DNA from: Rhynchospora pubera
Taxonomy: Eukaryota > Streptophyta > Magnoliopsida > Poales > Cyperaceae
Length of the DNA: 64,000 bases
Reading direction: 5' to 3'
NCBI GenBank assembly: GCA_028095005.1
Contig: CM051462.1
Location: 232,394,473-232,458,472, forward strand
Under the pieces are notes generated by a model. The model was given only the letters and a program-made list of their open reading frames with translations, had not been told where the DNA came from and searched no databases. Positions 21,559-33,681 of the stretch are shown in pieces. Position 1 is the stretch's first letter. Every line of letters begins with the position of its first letter. The position numbers were made by a program, and so were the translations under genes.

Positions 21559-21895
21559 ACAAGTAGGCACAAAAAGAAGTTTTCCATTCAGAATGATACA
21601 CGCTGCACCCAAGGGATGAAGACATGAAGTAATAAAATTGTACTAAAAAGAAATTGGCAAATCTTTTTTATTCCTACATTGTAGACCCGAAATCATAATT
21701 GAATATAACTATTCCTCCAGAAGAAAGAAAAATAATAAGTTGGTGACCTGGAGTTAGGCGAAGGAATTTGGGGCAACAAATTTTTGGGGTGCGAAATGCG
21801 AACCAGGCAAACAGTAAAGTAAAAAAAATAACGGAGAGCAGAATTGAAGAAAAATATAAAACCTAGAAACAAGTATATATATATATATATATATT

Positions 21896-23270
21896 CTTGA
21901 CAAAATAGAGGTCTAGCCTTATCTTTTTAATAATTAAATTTAAATGGAAGTGTTACAGAGTCTGACATTTAACCAACCGTTAAATGTCAACAAAATAAAA
22001 CGAAATCAAGCTTACTGGCTAAGAAAAAAGAAGAAATAAACAACCTAAACAAGTTACAACAAGGAATAAATAAAAAGAAAAGAAAAGAAAAAGTTGAAAT
22101 TGTAGGGTCAGCACTCGAGGAGAAAAGATCTCTGATGAGAATTGCATTGATAATAGGTTGAATTGCGAAGTGGTAACAGTATTTTAGAACTCACAATCAT
22201 CCATTATCTCTTGCAGTAAAATCTGAACCGGCTTAGAGATACCAGAGAAGGTGCGCGCACATCTATCACGCCAGAGAACGAAGAAAGTTACTGCCCATAT
22301 TTCTCTTGTTTTATTAGGGACATCTGTTTCATCCACCAGAGATAACGGGTTTTGAGGGTATTGACTGTCGGTAGTGAAAGGGGCTAAGGTAGAATTGTAT
22401 TGAACCAGCAGTCTGATATTCTGGTAGAAGCGCATGAAGAGAAAAGATGCGAAGTTGTTTCTGAATTTTCGCAACTAAGTATGCATCTGTTGGGAAGATA
22501 CCATCCACGTTTTTGCAAATTATCAAGAGTTGCTATTTTATCTTGAAGCATTCGCCATAGGAAAATTTTGAACTTAGGAGGGATTTTTAAGGACCAAATT
22601 CTTTTGAGAAGAGATCTGTGAACCGGGTTTATTTTAATGAAGTTAGAAGTAGAGCTCGTAGAAAAAATGACTGCTGAACTTGCGAATTGCCATTGAAGTT
22701 TATCCATTTCATTGGACAGAGGATTGTGTAGAGGATGAAAGAGATTATTCAACGAGGTTATTAGGTTTTGGAGTTGTGAAGCAGCAGATGTTGATAGAGT
22801 AAGGGAGTGATGAAACAGTGGTAAGGGATTGATAATGTTTGTAAGAAATTACTTAGTGTTATGGACTGTTCTAGAGCAAGTTGAAATAATTCCTGGTACT
22901 GGAATTTAATTAATACCCAAAGTCCCAAACCCCAATTGTGATGCCAGAGCAAAATTGATTCTCCATTCCCCACAGAGAAAGATAGCCCAGCTTGGAAAAT
23001 AAAGGATGTTTGAAGTAGAATTTTTTGCAAAATTGATTCTCCATTCAGGACTTAACCACCTCCGCATCCATTTGGATAACTAGGCAAGGTTAAAAGTTTT
23101 GAGATCCAGAACTCCTAACCCTCCACACTGTTTTGGTTTGGTAACTAAACACCAAGGGACCATAACCATTCTTCGTTGGTCAGTTAAAGTATCATGCCAA
23201 AGGAAATTGCTTCTCAGTTTGTCGATTGTCTTAATAACAGAAACTGGAATCTTAAAAACTGACATAAAAA
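21896..23270 (-). mobile_element. L1-like LINE remnant (RT C-terminus and zf-RVT)
   Basis: Read on the minus strand, 23265-23080 encodes the end of a plant LINE reverse transcriptase (L-R-S-N-F-L-W, then K-P-K-Q-C-G-G-L-G-V-L-D-L). 23030-22761 continues with W-H-H-N-W-G. 22752-22184 has a zf-RVT region (I-W-S-L-K-I-P-P-K-F-K-I-F-L-W, then C-x2-C...E-T-x-S-H-L-F-x-S-C). The parts lie in different frames with stops between, and N-terminal endonuclease and RT regions are missing, so it is dead. A 3' UTR-like tail runs to about 21896. CAAAATTGATTCTCCATTC occurs at about 22961 and 23031, suggesting internal duplication or deletion. Confidence 0.82.
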
Positions 23271-24109
23271 GTATATCGGACAGGTTGCTATGCCTGGTAT
23301 AAAATTTTATTACGTTTTAGAGACGGAACACGTTTCGTCATTTATTTATGTGAAGTACAGTGCAAATATACATGTTCTATGATGTTTCATTCAAACGGAA
23401 CAGTTAACAAAATGCCTGGTATGTTTCATTACCGAAACGGAACAGATGAGAATTTGGAAAATTTTCTATTCCTGGTGCTGGAATTTAATAATACCCAAGG
23501 GGCCCTTAGGATCAAATGAGAATTTAAAGAATTTTCTATTCCTAGATATAAATTTATTATAAACAATTCAAACTCTTCACAAAATTACACATTTTTCAAT
23601 ATTTTATGTCTAGAAATAAAAGGTAGAGGATGTGAGTTGCTTGTCTGGGTGTGTCCAACAATAGATGTGCCCTGGCCCCTGGCTTCATATAATTGAGATA
23701 ATCTAGACAATCGATCATAATAATTTATTATTTCTACAATCAATTAGATTTTATTTTGATATCCAAAATTTTTAGGATTTGTATGATTTGTAGATTGTAT
23801 AATAAATAAAAAATCTATAAGGTTATTATTTCTACGATCAAGAGGATAAATTCTAATTTACAAATGGACTGAAACCTTATAAACAAATAATCTCTTATTT
23901 CAAAAAAAAAAATATAAAGATGTGTTCCGTCTAAAAAAAGATACAATTTCTTATATTGTACCGTACGGTCTTGTTAGTCTTTAATATTTAATAATAAAAA
24001 TTCCAAAACCTTTACAACATACATTGTTTAATTATCAGAATTCAGCAAAGGTAAAGGTAGAAAGTAAATTAAAATAAAAAATGCAACAAAGAGAAACAAC
24101 GAACTAAAG
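23271..24109. other. intergenic with degraded transposon pieces
   Basis: Contains hAT-family-like words (ACGGAACACGTTTCG), a second copy of a LINE segment (GGTGCTGGAATTTAATAATA near 23476, matching 22897), and a Tourist-like core (ACAATTCAAACTCTTCACAA near 23562) without clear ends. 24000-24109 is probably the 3' UTR of the GT47 gene. Confidence 0.45.
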
Positions 24110-25555
24110 CTAATCCACACGAACAGCTGTTTGCTCTTGCTCAAGTGCTCTTCCAACCCGCTCCGTCAACTGAACTAATGCAATATCAACTGCATCTCTA
24201 AAACCTGGTATTGTAGAATCTGGGTGTGCATATGTCACTTGCGGTATCATTCTTACCACCTCCTTTCTCATGCTCTCCACCTCCTTTAATGGTATCTTCC
24301 TCAATTCTTCCTCTATCTGCTCAGCCTTCTTCTGGTCAAGCAGTACTGACCAGTTCCTGGCCTCATTTGGTATGTACCACTCATACTGCGTATAAGCTGA
24401 ATGCTCAGAGAAGAAAACTGGTATGCACCCGGCCAAAATCGAGTCAAAAGTTGATCGACGAGTGAACGACAAGCCAGGCGGTTGCAGGCAGAATTGGGCC
24501 CCACGTAATGTGGCCAGCACCTTGGCCGGGTCATAGCATCCAATGGTGCCCGTCTTGCATGTGACTTGCGCACACTGTTTTGATGCAGAGCATTTATTAA
24601 TGATCTCAGCACGGACCACAGCCTTCTCACTTGCAACACGAGCCCCACCCACAAATGCATATAGGTATGGCCTCTTGGATCCTAGTACCTTGTTTTGCCA
24701 CCTGACGACCTCATCGGCGGTCTTGGGGTGGAAGTATGATGGGTATGGTATACCAAATTGGTTTTTGCCCTCCCATGGATGACGCTCAATCGTCAGGACT
24801 GCCACATCAGCCAACTCTGGCAGGTATAGAAGTCGGTTGGCACCAAAATCAGCAATGTTCGGGTCTGAAATGCGCATGAAATCCCATGATGTACGACCGA
24901 CTACTAAAAAGTGGTCACGACCTCCATGCTTGCGAAAAGTTGGCTTATTACTCAAGTACGACACAAGTTCAACCGCTAGCTGGTCGCGCAAGGTATGATT
25001 GCCTTCGCGGAATGCAAAAGAAGCATATAGACCCGCATAGAATGGTACGTAAAATAGTTTAGCTGCGTCAATATCATGCACGCGGCACGGATGCTTTTTG
25101 GCACGTGCATGAAACAACATGTCAGAGAGGAACTCATTTGTGCCGTACCAAGAGGGTCCAAGCTTGCTAGTGACAGGCTGGCCGAGGCCTTGGTTTACGA
25201 CATGTGGGCATGTATCGACATAGATATTTAGGAATTGGCACCGGTCAACAAGGTCGGTGGTGAAGCGAGCCGGGAGATCATAAATATAAAATGGGGCTAT
25301 GCCGTCGCATGTGGAGTTCGCTTGTGTTTGGGTCAATCCGATTGAATAAGGGCTTTGAAAGGAGGTTGGAGACAAAAAGAGGTAAAGAAAGGTAAAAAGG
25401 AGGACTAGGAGAGAGGTGACTGTTAGGCTTTTCTTGGAAAGGGTGGAGATGCAAACGAATCGGGTGTATGGTGGTTTTTCTTTGTCTTTTGAGTAGATGG
25501 GAGTAGAGATGAATTGTATTTGGTGTTTCTCTCTCTCCTTGGTTCTCGAGGCCAT
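24110..25555 (-). CDS. GT47 family xyloglucan galactosyltransferase-like protein
   Basis: Single-exon 481-aa type II membrane protein. A basic N-terminal cytosolic tail is followed by one hydrophobic segment at about residues 43-62, typical of Golgi glycosyltransferases. The exostosin (GT47) domain spans about 87-440. Motifs seen: I-A-P-F-Y-I-Y-D-L-P (86-95), G-P-S-W-Y-G-T-N-E-F (133-142), L-L-Y-L-P-E-L (242-248), and the donor-binding block C-L-Q-P-P-G-L-S-F-T-R-R-S-T-F-D at 356-371 followed by A-G-C-I-P-V-F-F. Length and layout match plant group A enzymes (MUR3, XLT2, XUT1 relatives), which add galactose or galacturonic acid to xyloglucan side chains. Exact donor and acceptor cannot be read from sequence. 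Family members usually have Asp where this has Leu362 (G-D-S versus G-L-S). The first ATG follows a CT-rich leader. No frameshift or stop is seen. Confidence 0.88.
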   Translation of the reverse strand: MASRTKEREKHQIQFISTPIYSKDKEKPPYTRFVCISTLSKKSLTVTSLLVLLFTFLYLFLSPTSFQSPYSIGLTQTQANSTCDGIAPFYIYDLPARFTTDLVDRCQFLNIYVDTCPHVVNQGLGQPVTSKLGPSWYGTNEFLSDMLFHARAKKHPCRVHDIDAAKLFYVPFYAGLYASFAFREGNHTLRDQLAVELVSYLSNKPTFRKHGGRDHFLVVGRTSWDFMRISDPNIADFGANRLLYLPELADVAVLTIERHPWEGKNQFGIPYPSYFHPKTADEVVRWQNKVLGSKRPYLYAFVGGARVASEKAVVRAEIINKCSASKQCAQVTCKTGTIGCYDPAKVLATLRGAQFCLQPPGLSFTRRSTFDSILAGCIPVFFSEHSAYTQYEWYIPNEARNWSVLLDQKKAEQIEEELRKIPLKEVESMRKEVVRMIPQVTYAHPDSTIPGFRDAVDIALVQLTERVGRALEQEQTAVRVD

Positions 25556-27170
25556 TGTTGAGAGATAGAGAGAGAAACTTGAGGTGAGGTATGGAAATAC
25601 GGTTGGAACTTGAAAGCCAACCCTGGCCTATGTTAGTCAACGACAATGGAATAAGTCTTTAATCACATTTACTTCGGAAAGCAGTTAGGGGTCTTAATAT
25701 ATCTTTTTTAGTTTTAGGAAAGATGAGAAAGTGGTAACAATTTTTTAGTATACATATCCAATTGAGACAAATGTAGAATTAGATCATTGCATTAGAATAA
25801 ATAAAAAATATATATCACTTTTTCAATGTGTGTTGTGTAATATATATAATGTAACTAGAGTGCATAATTATTGTGATCATCAATTTATCCGTTTTGTTTT
25901 AGGACAAAGAATTAAGGATCACATTATAGTGATTGTTGCACGTCGAGGACTCGATGATTTAGAAATAAATACTAAATAATATTATATTGGACATGTAAGG
26001 CAGAATTAAGTATAGCAAATAGCGGATGCAAAATTTGTGGCATGTAGTCAATAGAGACACGTGTGACTGCATTAAGCAATACATACAAAACAATTAGGTC
26101 AACTAGAACAAAAAAAGTTTATGGGTCCCCAATTCGGGTAGCTTGCTACACCATGCAGTAATCCAAGCTCGTTGTAAAGGATCCAGCCAGCTCAAACATA
26201 TTGGATTGCACGATTATTTAGAGTCTAATAGCCCTTCTAAGTAAAATCATTTCTGGATAAGCAGCGAAGTCTGTGCTAATAGTCTAATACCATCTGTTTG
26301 ATTTTTCCCAAAATAAGTTGCATCAAATTAATTAACAATTGAAGTTTATACGCTGGACCACGGGTTCCAGGCTCAAACCAATGCCTGGAAAACTACATGC
26401 AGGTTGCAAAACCCTGTTCCCGGTTTATTTTTGCTTTGTTGATTGTATAAATTTGGACCTTTATAATATTTAAGTTTGATGAGGATAAACCTAATATCAA
26501 GAATTGGTGGTATTAACTGGTGTCAGTTATCTCAAGCTACAGATATAAGTATATAACGAATTTAAGATCACACATAGAATGTGTTAATTATATTGCATCT
26601 AGGTCACATGAATAAGGCATAAAACTATAATTACATAATTACGATAAATAGAAAATATTTTTATTTCTTAACTTTTTGTAAATTTTATGCAGAACAAGAA
26701 TGATTTTTTTTTTTTTTGTGTGTGCAATCCTTGGATATAGTTTTTTTTTGTTTTAAGGTTCAAAAACTGAACTCTGTCTTTTTGCACCTTGGTTTAGATG
26801 ACTAAGACAGAGTTCAGTTTTTGAACCTTAAAACAAAGTTAAGTTACGATGAATGAAATGTTGCATTTTTTTTTCCTTAATCCCTATGGATCTGTAATAT
26901 ATAGCTGTGCAGCTTGATTTTCCATAATTAATTTCCATTTTTTTTTCTCAACTTTATCCCTTGTCTTAGCATACTTTTGTTTTTTAAAAAAATAGAAAAC
27001 ATAGTTAGCGTACTTTGTGAGCAGTTTTTATAACACGGCCCAAATAAGTTCAATTTAGCCCGGAGGCCTAATTTAATCTTTTTGCTTTCAACATAGAACA
27101 ACTGTCAGGATAATGATATTTTGTTCCTGGGCCTTAGCATTGAACTTTGTAGTTCCAATATTTCCTTTTC
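25556..27170. other. upstream region of GT47 gene, intergenic
   Basis: 25556-25620 is the CT-rich leader of the minus-strand GT47 gene. Beyond that I see AT-rich DNA with no gene; the only strong structure is the hairpin at 26747-26837. Confidence 0.5.
26747..26837. repeat. perfect 34-bp inverted repeat with 23-nt loop
   Basis: 26747-26780 and 26804-26837 are exact reverse complements (arm includes GGTTCAAAAACTGAACTC). The 23-base loop does not pair. There is no terminal motif or clear target duplication. If transcribed it would form a long perfect hairpin. Confidence 0.9.
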
Positions 27171-27467
27171 CAGGAATTATAAGTGTTATCGGCAAATATA
27201 CCATTCCAGTCATTACTAAATACAAAGTGAACATATACAGAAATAAGGTGAACATATAGATGATCTAAGTGAACACTTACAAACAAATAAGTGTTGTCAT
27301 CACTTGTTCAGAAATTTACATGCATATTCAACTTATTTTCATTGAACTTATTTATTTGTATGTGTTCACTTAGATCGTCTATATGTTCACTTTGTTTACT
27401 GTATATGTTCACTTTATATTTAGCGATGACAGGGATGGCAAAACTGCAGATGGCAGTAATCAATTTC
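27171..27467. mobile_element. foldback MITE, relative of 17209-17506
   Basis: Same family in the opposite orientation, from CAGGAATTATAAGTGTTATC to GCAGTAATCAATTT. CCTTTTC occurs on both sides, but an exact 9-10-bp duplication is not visible. Confidence 0.8.
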
Positions 27468-28397
27468 CTTTTCGGTTCGATTAACATATAACGCGTTTCA
27501 GTATAACTGTATAAGCACCTTTTGATATCAAACATTTTTATTTACCATTTTAAAAAGTTATAGCTGTTAAGCCCATTCCGTTTATAATCAGTTCAAACCT
27601 ACTATATCTCAAACACACTTATATTATCAAATTGTCCATTTGTAATTATTAATAGCATCGATGGTACATTGGTATCAGTCTCTCGGTACCATTAACTGAG
27701 TCTCGTTTCTAAAGGCTTGTACCGCGTACAAATTATATTTTAATGACAATCAAATTTATTGTTGATTCAAGTGTTGGATTTTTCTTTCCTTTCAAGTATA
27801 TAACGATAGACGCACATCCACTCGCATCATTCTAAATTAAAATCTAAACCAAGTTCCTATTGAGAATGCCCTTGTTTTCGCCACACACGCACACAAAAAT
27901 GTACTGTTATTGGGAAACAGTAGTCTCTGTAAGAAATGTTGATTTAAAACGGGTATTGTAAATATGTTATAGATTTGATCGATGTTGGAGTTTCAAACTA
28001 TCAGCCTTATGTAGTTTTTGTTGAGATAAGGTTGTAATACAGTAGTTTTTCTTTTCAAAAAGAAAGTGGTAGGACGCTCCTTACTAATTTCAAAATAGAA
28101 ATGTTTTCTAATTCAATAAAGCATCACTTTCAATAAACATAAGCATCGACTGAGATAGACTAGTATTAATCTGAACAAGTCAAGTGAATGAGGAGTTTAA
28201 CCTGAATCGTGGTTTCGACACTTCGACAGCCGTATATTTATAGAGAATGGATTCAAATCAGCGGATCACAAAAAAAATTAATGTACAAATATACTGGATC
28301 ATACTCTCTAAATAACAATTAACTTATTGGAATTTTGAACAAGTGAAGTGTCATTTCTAGATAATGGAACACTGGAAAACATCTCAAATGTAACTAT

Positions 28398-28536
28398 GGC
28401 TCCGTTTAGATCGCTAAGGAATAAGAGGAATAATATTGGAAAGTGTGTAACTTTGTGAAGAATTTAAATGGTTAGGAATAAATTTACGTCTAGGAAGAAG
28501 TTATTTCCTTATTCCTAGATGTATCCAACCGGAGCC
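28398..28536. mobile_element. Tourist-like MITE, TSD TAT
   Basis: GGCTCCGTTTAGATCG...GTATCCAACCGGAGCC with 3-bp duplication TAT (28395-28397, 28537-28539) and the shared core. Confidence 0.85.
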
Positions 28537-28613
28537 TATAAAAATATAAATATGTAAAAAATACATTTCCAAATTACTTAACATTAACAAAGAACTCGAC
28601 TGTAAAAATGCAT

Positions 28614-28761
28614 GGCACCGTTTGGATGCGTTGAGAAGAAGGTAGGAAGAAGGAAGAAGAGAAGAAATAAATTATAAACAATCCAAACTCTTCACAAAGT
28701 TACACACTTCCCGATACTTCTTCCATTCTTCCCTTCTTCCCACACCTATCCAAACGGAGCC
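28614..28761. mobile_element. Tourist-like MITE, TSD CAT
   Basis: GGCACCGTTTGGATGCG...CCTATCCAAACGGAGCC with duplication CAT (28611-28613, 28762-28764). The core is in the opposite orientation to that of its neighbour at 28832. Confidence 0.88.
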
Positions 28762-28831
28762 CATATGAAGGGTTTCCTAAGAAAAAGGGGAAAAAATAAA
28801 TATGAAATAGACCTGTGTGTTGCTTCTCTTT

Positions 28832-28988
28832 GGCTCCGTTTGGATAGGTGTGGGAAGAAGGGAAGAAGGGAAAAAGTGGAAAGAAATATTGGAAAGTGTG
28901 TAACTTTTTTAAGAGTTTGGATTGTTTATAATTTATTCCTTCTTTCTTCTTTTTTCTTCTTTCTTCCTTCCTTCATCCAAACGGTGCC
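28832..28988. mobile_element. Tourist-like MITE, TSD TTT
   Basis: GGCTCCGTTTGGATAGG...CATCCAAACGGTGCC with duplication TTT (28829-28831, 28989-28991). Confidence 0.88.
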
Positions 28989-29039
28989 TTTGGTGGGTAA
29001 ATTGGAGAGCCAAAATTAATACTATAATAAAATATTATT

Positions 29040-29198
29040 GGGGTCGTTTGGATGGGTTGGGAATTGGGGGAATTTCCAATTTCTTGCTATAAATTTATTA
29101 TAAACAATCCAAACTCTTCACAAAGTTACACACTTTCCAATAAATTTATGCTTAGAAATTGACTATTCCCCCAATTCCTAACCCATCCAAACGATCCA
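29040..29198. mobile_element. Tourist-like MITE
   Basis: GGGGTCGTTTGGATGGG...CCCATCCAAACGATCC with the shared core. The 3-bp duplication is not exact (ATT versus ATG). Confidence 0.75.
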
Positions 29199-29358
29199 TG
29201 TACTTTAGGTAACATTTGGTTCAATTTATGTTCGTCTTTTCTATTATACATCCATTCTGTTTAACGATACATTTGGTCACTAGTGTTATATTACATGTAA
29301 AACTCATGCTTTTAGTTGGTAGTTGGAGTGCAAATTTTTGTACATAATTACATGGAGG

Positions 29359-29712
29359 TAGGCATGTTTAACGTTTACAATGACAACGAAATGAGTTATT
29401 CTTTTTGACGTTCCATTCTATCAATGATATGGCTCTTCCATTCTTTTTTTTTGTTTCGTTTTTAGAAATGAAATGTCATTTCATTTCGTTATTCGTTCGT
29501 TTTGGATGGAACATAACATAACACACTGAAAACATCACTATTTGGCGAAACAAAAGAGAAATGACTCGTTCCGTTTCAGCAACGGTATGTCCTCTCATTC
29601 CGTTTACCGTTTCATGTTTTTAGAAACGAAATAATTTTTTTGTACCGTTAATAATTCTGTTGGAACGGAATGTACACAAAAAACAGTAAACGGTGTACCG
29701 TTGACAGGCCTA
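29359..29712. mobile_element. hAT-type MITE, 354 bp
   Basis: Ends TAGGCATG...CAGGCCTA, with an imperfect 8-bp flank CATGGAGG / TCCGGAGG (29351-29358, 29713-29720). The interior is full of AACGAAATGA and ACCGTTT words, as in 5817-6476 and 16510-16846, so this is one older family. Confidence 0.7.
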
Positions 29713-29720
29713 TCCGGAGG

Positions 29721-32430
29721 AAAACAAAACTAGCTGGGTTCAATTTATGAAAACTGACATTTTCATGCTACTAATACTAATATGGTAACAGATAGGCAGA
29801 TATAATTTCATAAAAAAAAAAAAGGCAGATATAATCAACCCGGTTCAGAGTTCACGTGCGCTGTTGGCCCACGTGGACCCAGGACACTCTTTGTGGGCTC
29901 CACCAAATCACATGCTATTGCCCTCATCTGTGGCAGGAAAAAAGCCCATCATGACTAGACTAACATGAAGAAAGAAAGGGCCCAAAAGAATATCTCCTCA
30001 CATGAGGAAAATAATGATAAGTTGACTGCCAAGTTCAGAGAAATGATTTTTAATTTGAATAATACAAATCCCTAAATCCAACACTAACCGCCGACCAAGA
30101 CCTATCTCTCGTATAATCGTATTTATTTCATCATGTGGATCTCTAGGTCCTTTGTTCTGCAATACTTTATTCGAGCAAAATTATTCTCGTTTCGTTTCTT
30201 TTATTTTTCTTTTATTCTCGTTTCTCTAGATTGTGATTTTGTTATGACATAAAAACCATAAATATTTCAGCTCGGAAAGCATGAATGCTTTTTTAAATAT
30301 CTCGTGGTTAATCAACTAGTAGAATAGACAGAGATGTTTACATACAAGTCCACTTGCGAATAGTACTTTAGAGATAAGTCTACAATAATATGTCCAAGAA
30401 ATCAACATCACACTAGGTTTATTCAGAACATAATGTCGGTAGCAATGAAATTGCTATAGTCATATTATTTTTTAAGAGGATTTCACTGCAACAAGTTACT
30501 ACAGAGTACAGACCAACAAATCTTTTCCAACAACGAAATTATTAAATTTAAAAACTTCAAGCTTGTAATCTTGTTCTTTTGAGTTAGCAGTCCGCTCACT
30601 TAAGTTTTTAAATTTTTATACAAGATTAATAGCCTTAAAGAATTAAAACAGTTTGAATTCTCTTTGTAATTTAAAATTTATAATATCAATGACAAAAATT
30701 TTTAATATTTATGACATCAAACCTGACCATATTTTTTAATAGATCATCTTTGATGCCTGAATTAAAAGTACCAATGGACACTAAAGATATATTTACTGCG
30801 GCCGACCTCTGCCTCGCAGTACAGATGCTAACTAATTGACTTTGATTTGTAGCGTAATTTTTCTTGTTTATATAAATTATAAAATAGTCTGCACATGCAA
30901 TACATGTGAGGACATCCTGACAAAAAGACCAATTAAGACGTACTGCCATACTTGAAATCCAAGAAAAAAGAATATACTCTGCAGTTCACGTCTTTATTCG
31001 GACTGAATGAAAATTTGATTGAAAATGGTTAAAATTAAAAGAGATCTTAGATCCTTAGGTATAGTAAGGAAAGCTGAAAGCATCAACATAATATAAACTT
31101 TTTAAGCTAGCCAAGATACAAACATATTACTTTTAAACTCTCAATTACGTGTTGATTTTGTCTCTGAATCAGGATTCTCTCGTTTTGCAAATGACTATTT
31201 AGTAGCATGCATGGAGGAAACACATGCCACGAATTATTTTTCACATAAAGATATTTTTCTTGAATCATTGCATCTATTTTATAATTTATTGGTTACTTTT
31301 TTCAAGAATCGTTTTTAAATATTTTTAACCTCATTATCCAACTATATATATAGGGCTTTCCAAAATTAAATAGATGTAAGTTTTAATTTCACTCGAATAC
31401 ACAATTATTGGATTAATGTTATTTCAATTTATTAGCATTTTTGAATTACAGCCACTATTTAAAAATGGTACACTAAGATAGACTTTAAACTAAAATTTCG
31501 TTGATATTAATACTAAATAAATATCGCTTATTATTCTAAATTCAGCATCTCATTTGTTGCTCCAATTAATGTTTAGACAACTCATATATGCAAGTCAGAC
31601 GTGATCCTCTTTCTTTCTTAAACTTTGCAAGTCAGACGGATATATAAATACATGCATATCACTGATATCAGGTTTACAAATATCAGGCCACAACAACTTG
31701 CCACTAATGACCTTAACCTGATAATAAGCTAGCTACGTACGTACCCACGGCGCATGCATTAGGGCATGCTTGAAAAAATTTTAAGTTCTACTTTTTTTTT
31801 CTTTTGAGAAATAGCACACTTGAAAATTTGTTCTCATTGACTTGTGTAGTTTCATGATTTATCCATCAGTATTCACTATTCACTATTCAGTAACATATAT
31901 GGATGATTTTCAATTTCCAATTTTCAAAATGAAACCATAAACAATCGTGTAACGATTAATATTAATTGGCCCATGCAATGACCCACTAGACAATGACAAC
32001 AGTACCTTCTGCCACATGATAAGTATACTAGAACCCTTATTCTCGCATGAATTGAGTGCCACGTCAGTGCATAATCAGCATTACAAAAATAGAATAGTTG
32101 GTTGCGAGGTATGCGTTAACTTGTATGGACCAGAAATAGCACTAAAAAAACTAATTGCATATTTGCATGTGTTGTCAATTTGTTTCGGTTAACGATCCTG
32201 GTGGGCTGGTGGCAATTACGTGGGGCCTAGAACAATAATCTTATATTGCATTCAAGAGAGCTTTGGCGTATTTCCCTTTCTATGGTAATTAAGAAGAAAA
32301 TTAGCATTCTAGAGGTAATGTAACGCGTAGACAATTTTATGGTGCTTGTTTTGAATTAGAAATTGTGGATAGGTACAAAAAATGACTTGCATTACGTGTT
32401 AGTATATTTGTAATTATTGGAATAATCTTA
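29721..32430. other. AT-rich intergenic DNA, nothing supported
   Basis: No ORF with coding character, terminal repeats or RNA gene was found. Short words such as GCTAGCTACGTACGTACC (about 31728) are locally palindromic but isolated. Confidence 0.5.
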
Positions 32431-32439
32431 CATTCTACT

Positions 32440-33320
32440 ATACTATTTTTTGGTATAACATAACATTATTTTATTATTTTCAAATAATAGATATATGCCA
32501 CTGTACAAAATTGATAATCAGAGATATGCCACTCTTAAATTGTAAATTAGTTTATGCCACCATAAAATGGTTAAAATTAGTTTTATGCTATTTTTTCGGT
32601 CAAAATTAGAGAAATGACGCTCAAGTTAGAGAAATGTCACTCTAACTTTTTAAAAATATCCAAAATACCCTCTCAGTAAGAAATGACAAAAAAAATTCAT
32701 TGACATGAATTAAATTTTAAATTTCAGATGTACAAATTTTCAATATTCAATTTTTGGATTTTAAAAATAAAAAAATTCAACCATTCAAATTGAAAATTGA
32801 AAATTTTCGAAATTTTTAAAAATTTGAATTTCAAAATTTCGAATTAAAAATTTTTTTATTTCAACTTTTTAGGTTTTAAATTTACAAATTTTGAATTTGA
32901 AATTTTATTTCTTTTTGTTGATGGCGTAAAATCACTTATTTACTTAACAATGACATATTTATATTTCTAATTTTATTATTTTATAATGACATATTTAATA
33001 GGGTCTAATGATCAAATTAATTATCCGGTGGCGTAAGTCTATTTTTTATCATTTAGGGTGTGTTTGGTTCCATTGGGAATAAGGAATAAGCCCCTTATTT
33101 CTTATTCCGGCCCAAACCAAACAACTAAGGAATAGGGAATTTGGGCTTATTCCGGTCCTTATTTATATTCTAACAAAACCTTGGTATTTGAATAAGGAAT
33201 AAGCTTTTCTCTATTCCTATTCCCTATTTTTTGTGTTACCAAATAGCCCCTTAATGATGGCATAAAAATAATTTGTCATTTAGGATGACATTTATAGTTT
33301 TTAAAGTGGCATAAACCTAA
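32440..33320. repeat. AT-rich repeat with TATGCC words and A/T palindromes
   Basis: Shares vocabulary with 3735-4020 (ATATGCCACT, GTTTATGCCACC, AGTGGCATAAACC). 32690-32915 is an almost pure A/T stretch of overlapping imperfect palindromes (TTTCGAAATTTTT words). The Tourist-like element 33056-33250 is nested in it. Confidence 0.5.
33056..33250. mobile_element. Tourist-like MITE, TSD TTA
   Basis: GGGTGTGTTTGGTTCC...ACCAAATAGCCCC with duplication TTA (33053-33055, 33251-33253). The interior is a palindrome of GGAATAAGG-type words. TTA is the preferred PIF/Harbinger target. Confidence 0.85.
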
Positions 33321-33470
33321 TTAAGCCTTTATTTTATTATAAGAATAAATGGTTGAAGAATTAAGAAAACTGTACTAATTAAAATTCCGGATGCATGGAT
33401 TCGGATTTGTTGGTTAAATGGATACCTTTTTTAAAAAAAAAAAAAATTTGCGAAGCCACTTATATATAAA

Positions 33471-33681
33471 GGGTGTGTTTAGATGGAGGAGAATAAGGTT
33501 TGAATAAGAATAAGGATCAAATTTCTTATTCTTGTGCAACCCAAACAACACAAGAATAAGAAATTTGAGTCCTTATTCTTATACTAACAAAATAATGATT
33601 TAAGAATAAAGAATTTGAACAAGTACGCATACCGAAATTTTATATTCTTATTCCTTATCCAACCCTCATCCAAACACACCC
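33471..33681. mobile_element. Tourist-like MITE, 211 bp
   Basis: GGGTGTGTTTAGATGG...CATCCAAACACACCC, with an interior of AATAAG/CTTATT words. Flanks AAA/TTT extend the palindrome and hide the target duplication. Confidence 0.78.

Noticed and set aside
24226..25161. several frames opposite or overlapping the GT47 gene
   Set aside because: Shadow frames of a well-supported coding sequence.
27655..27735. possible second SINE type (TTGGTATCAGTCTCTCGGTA)
   Set aside because: Resembles an A-box head, but no B-box, tail or target duplication was found.
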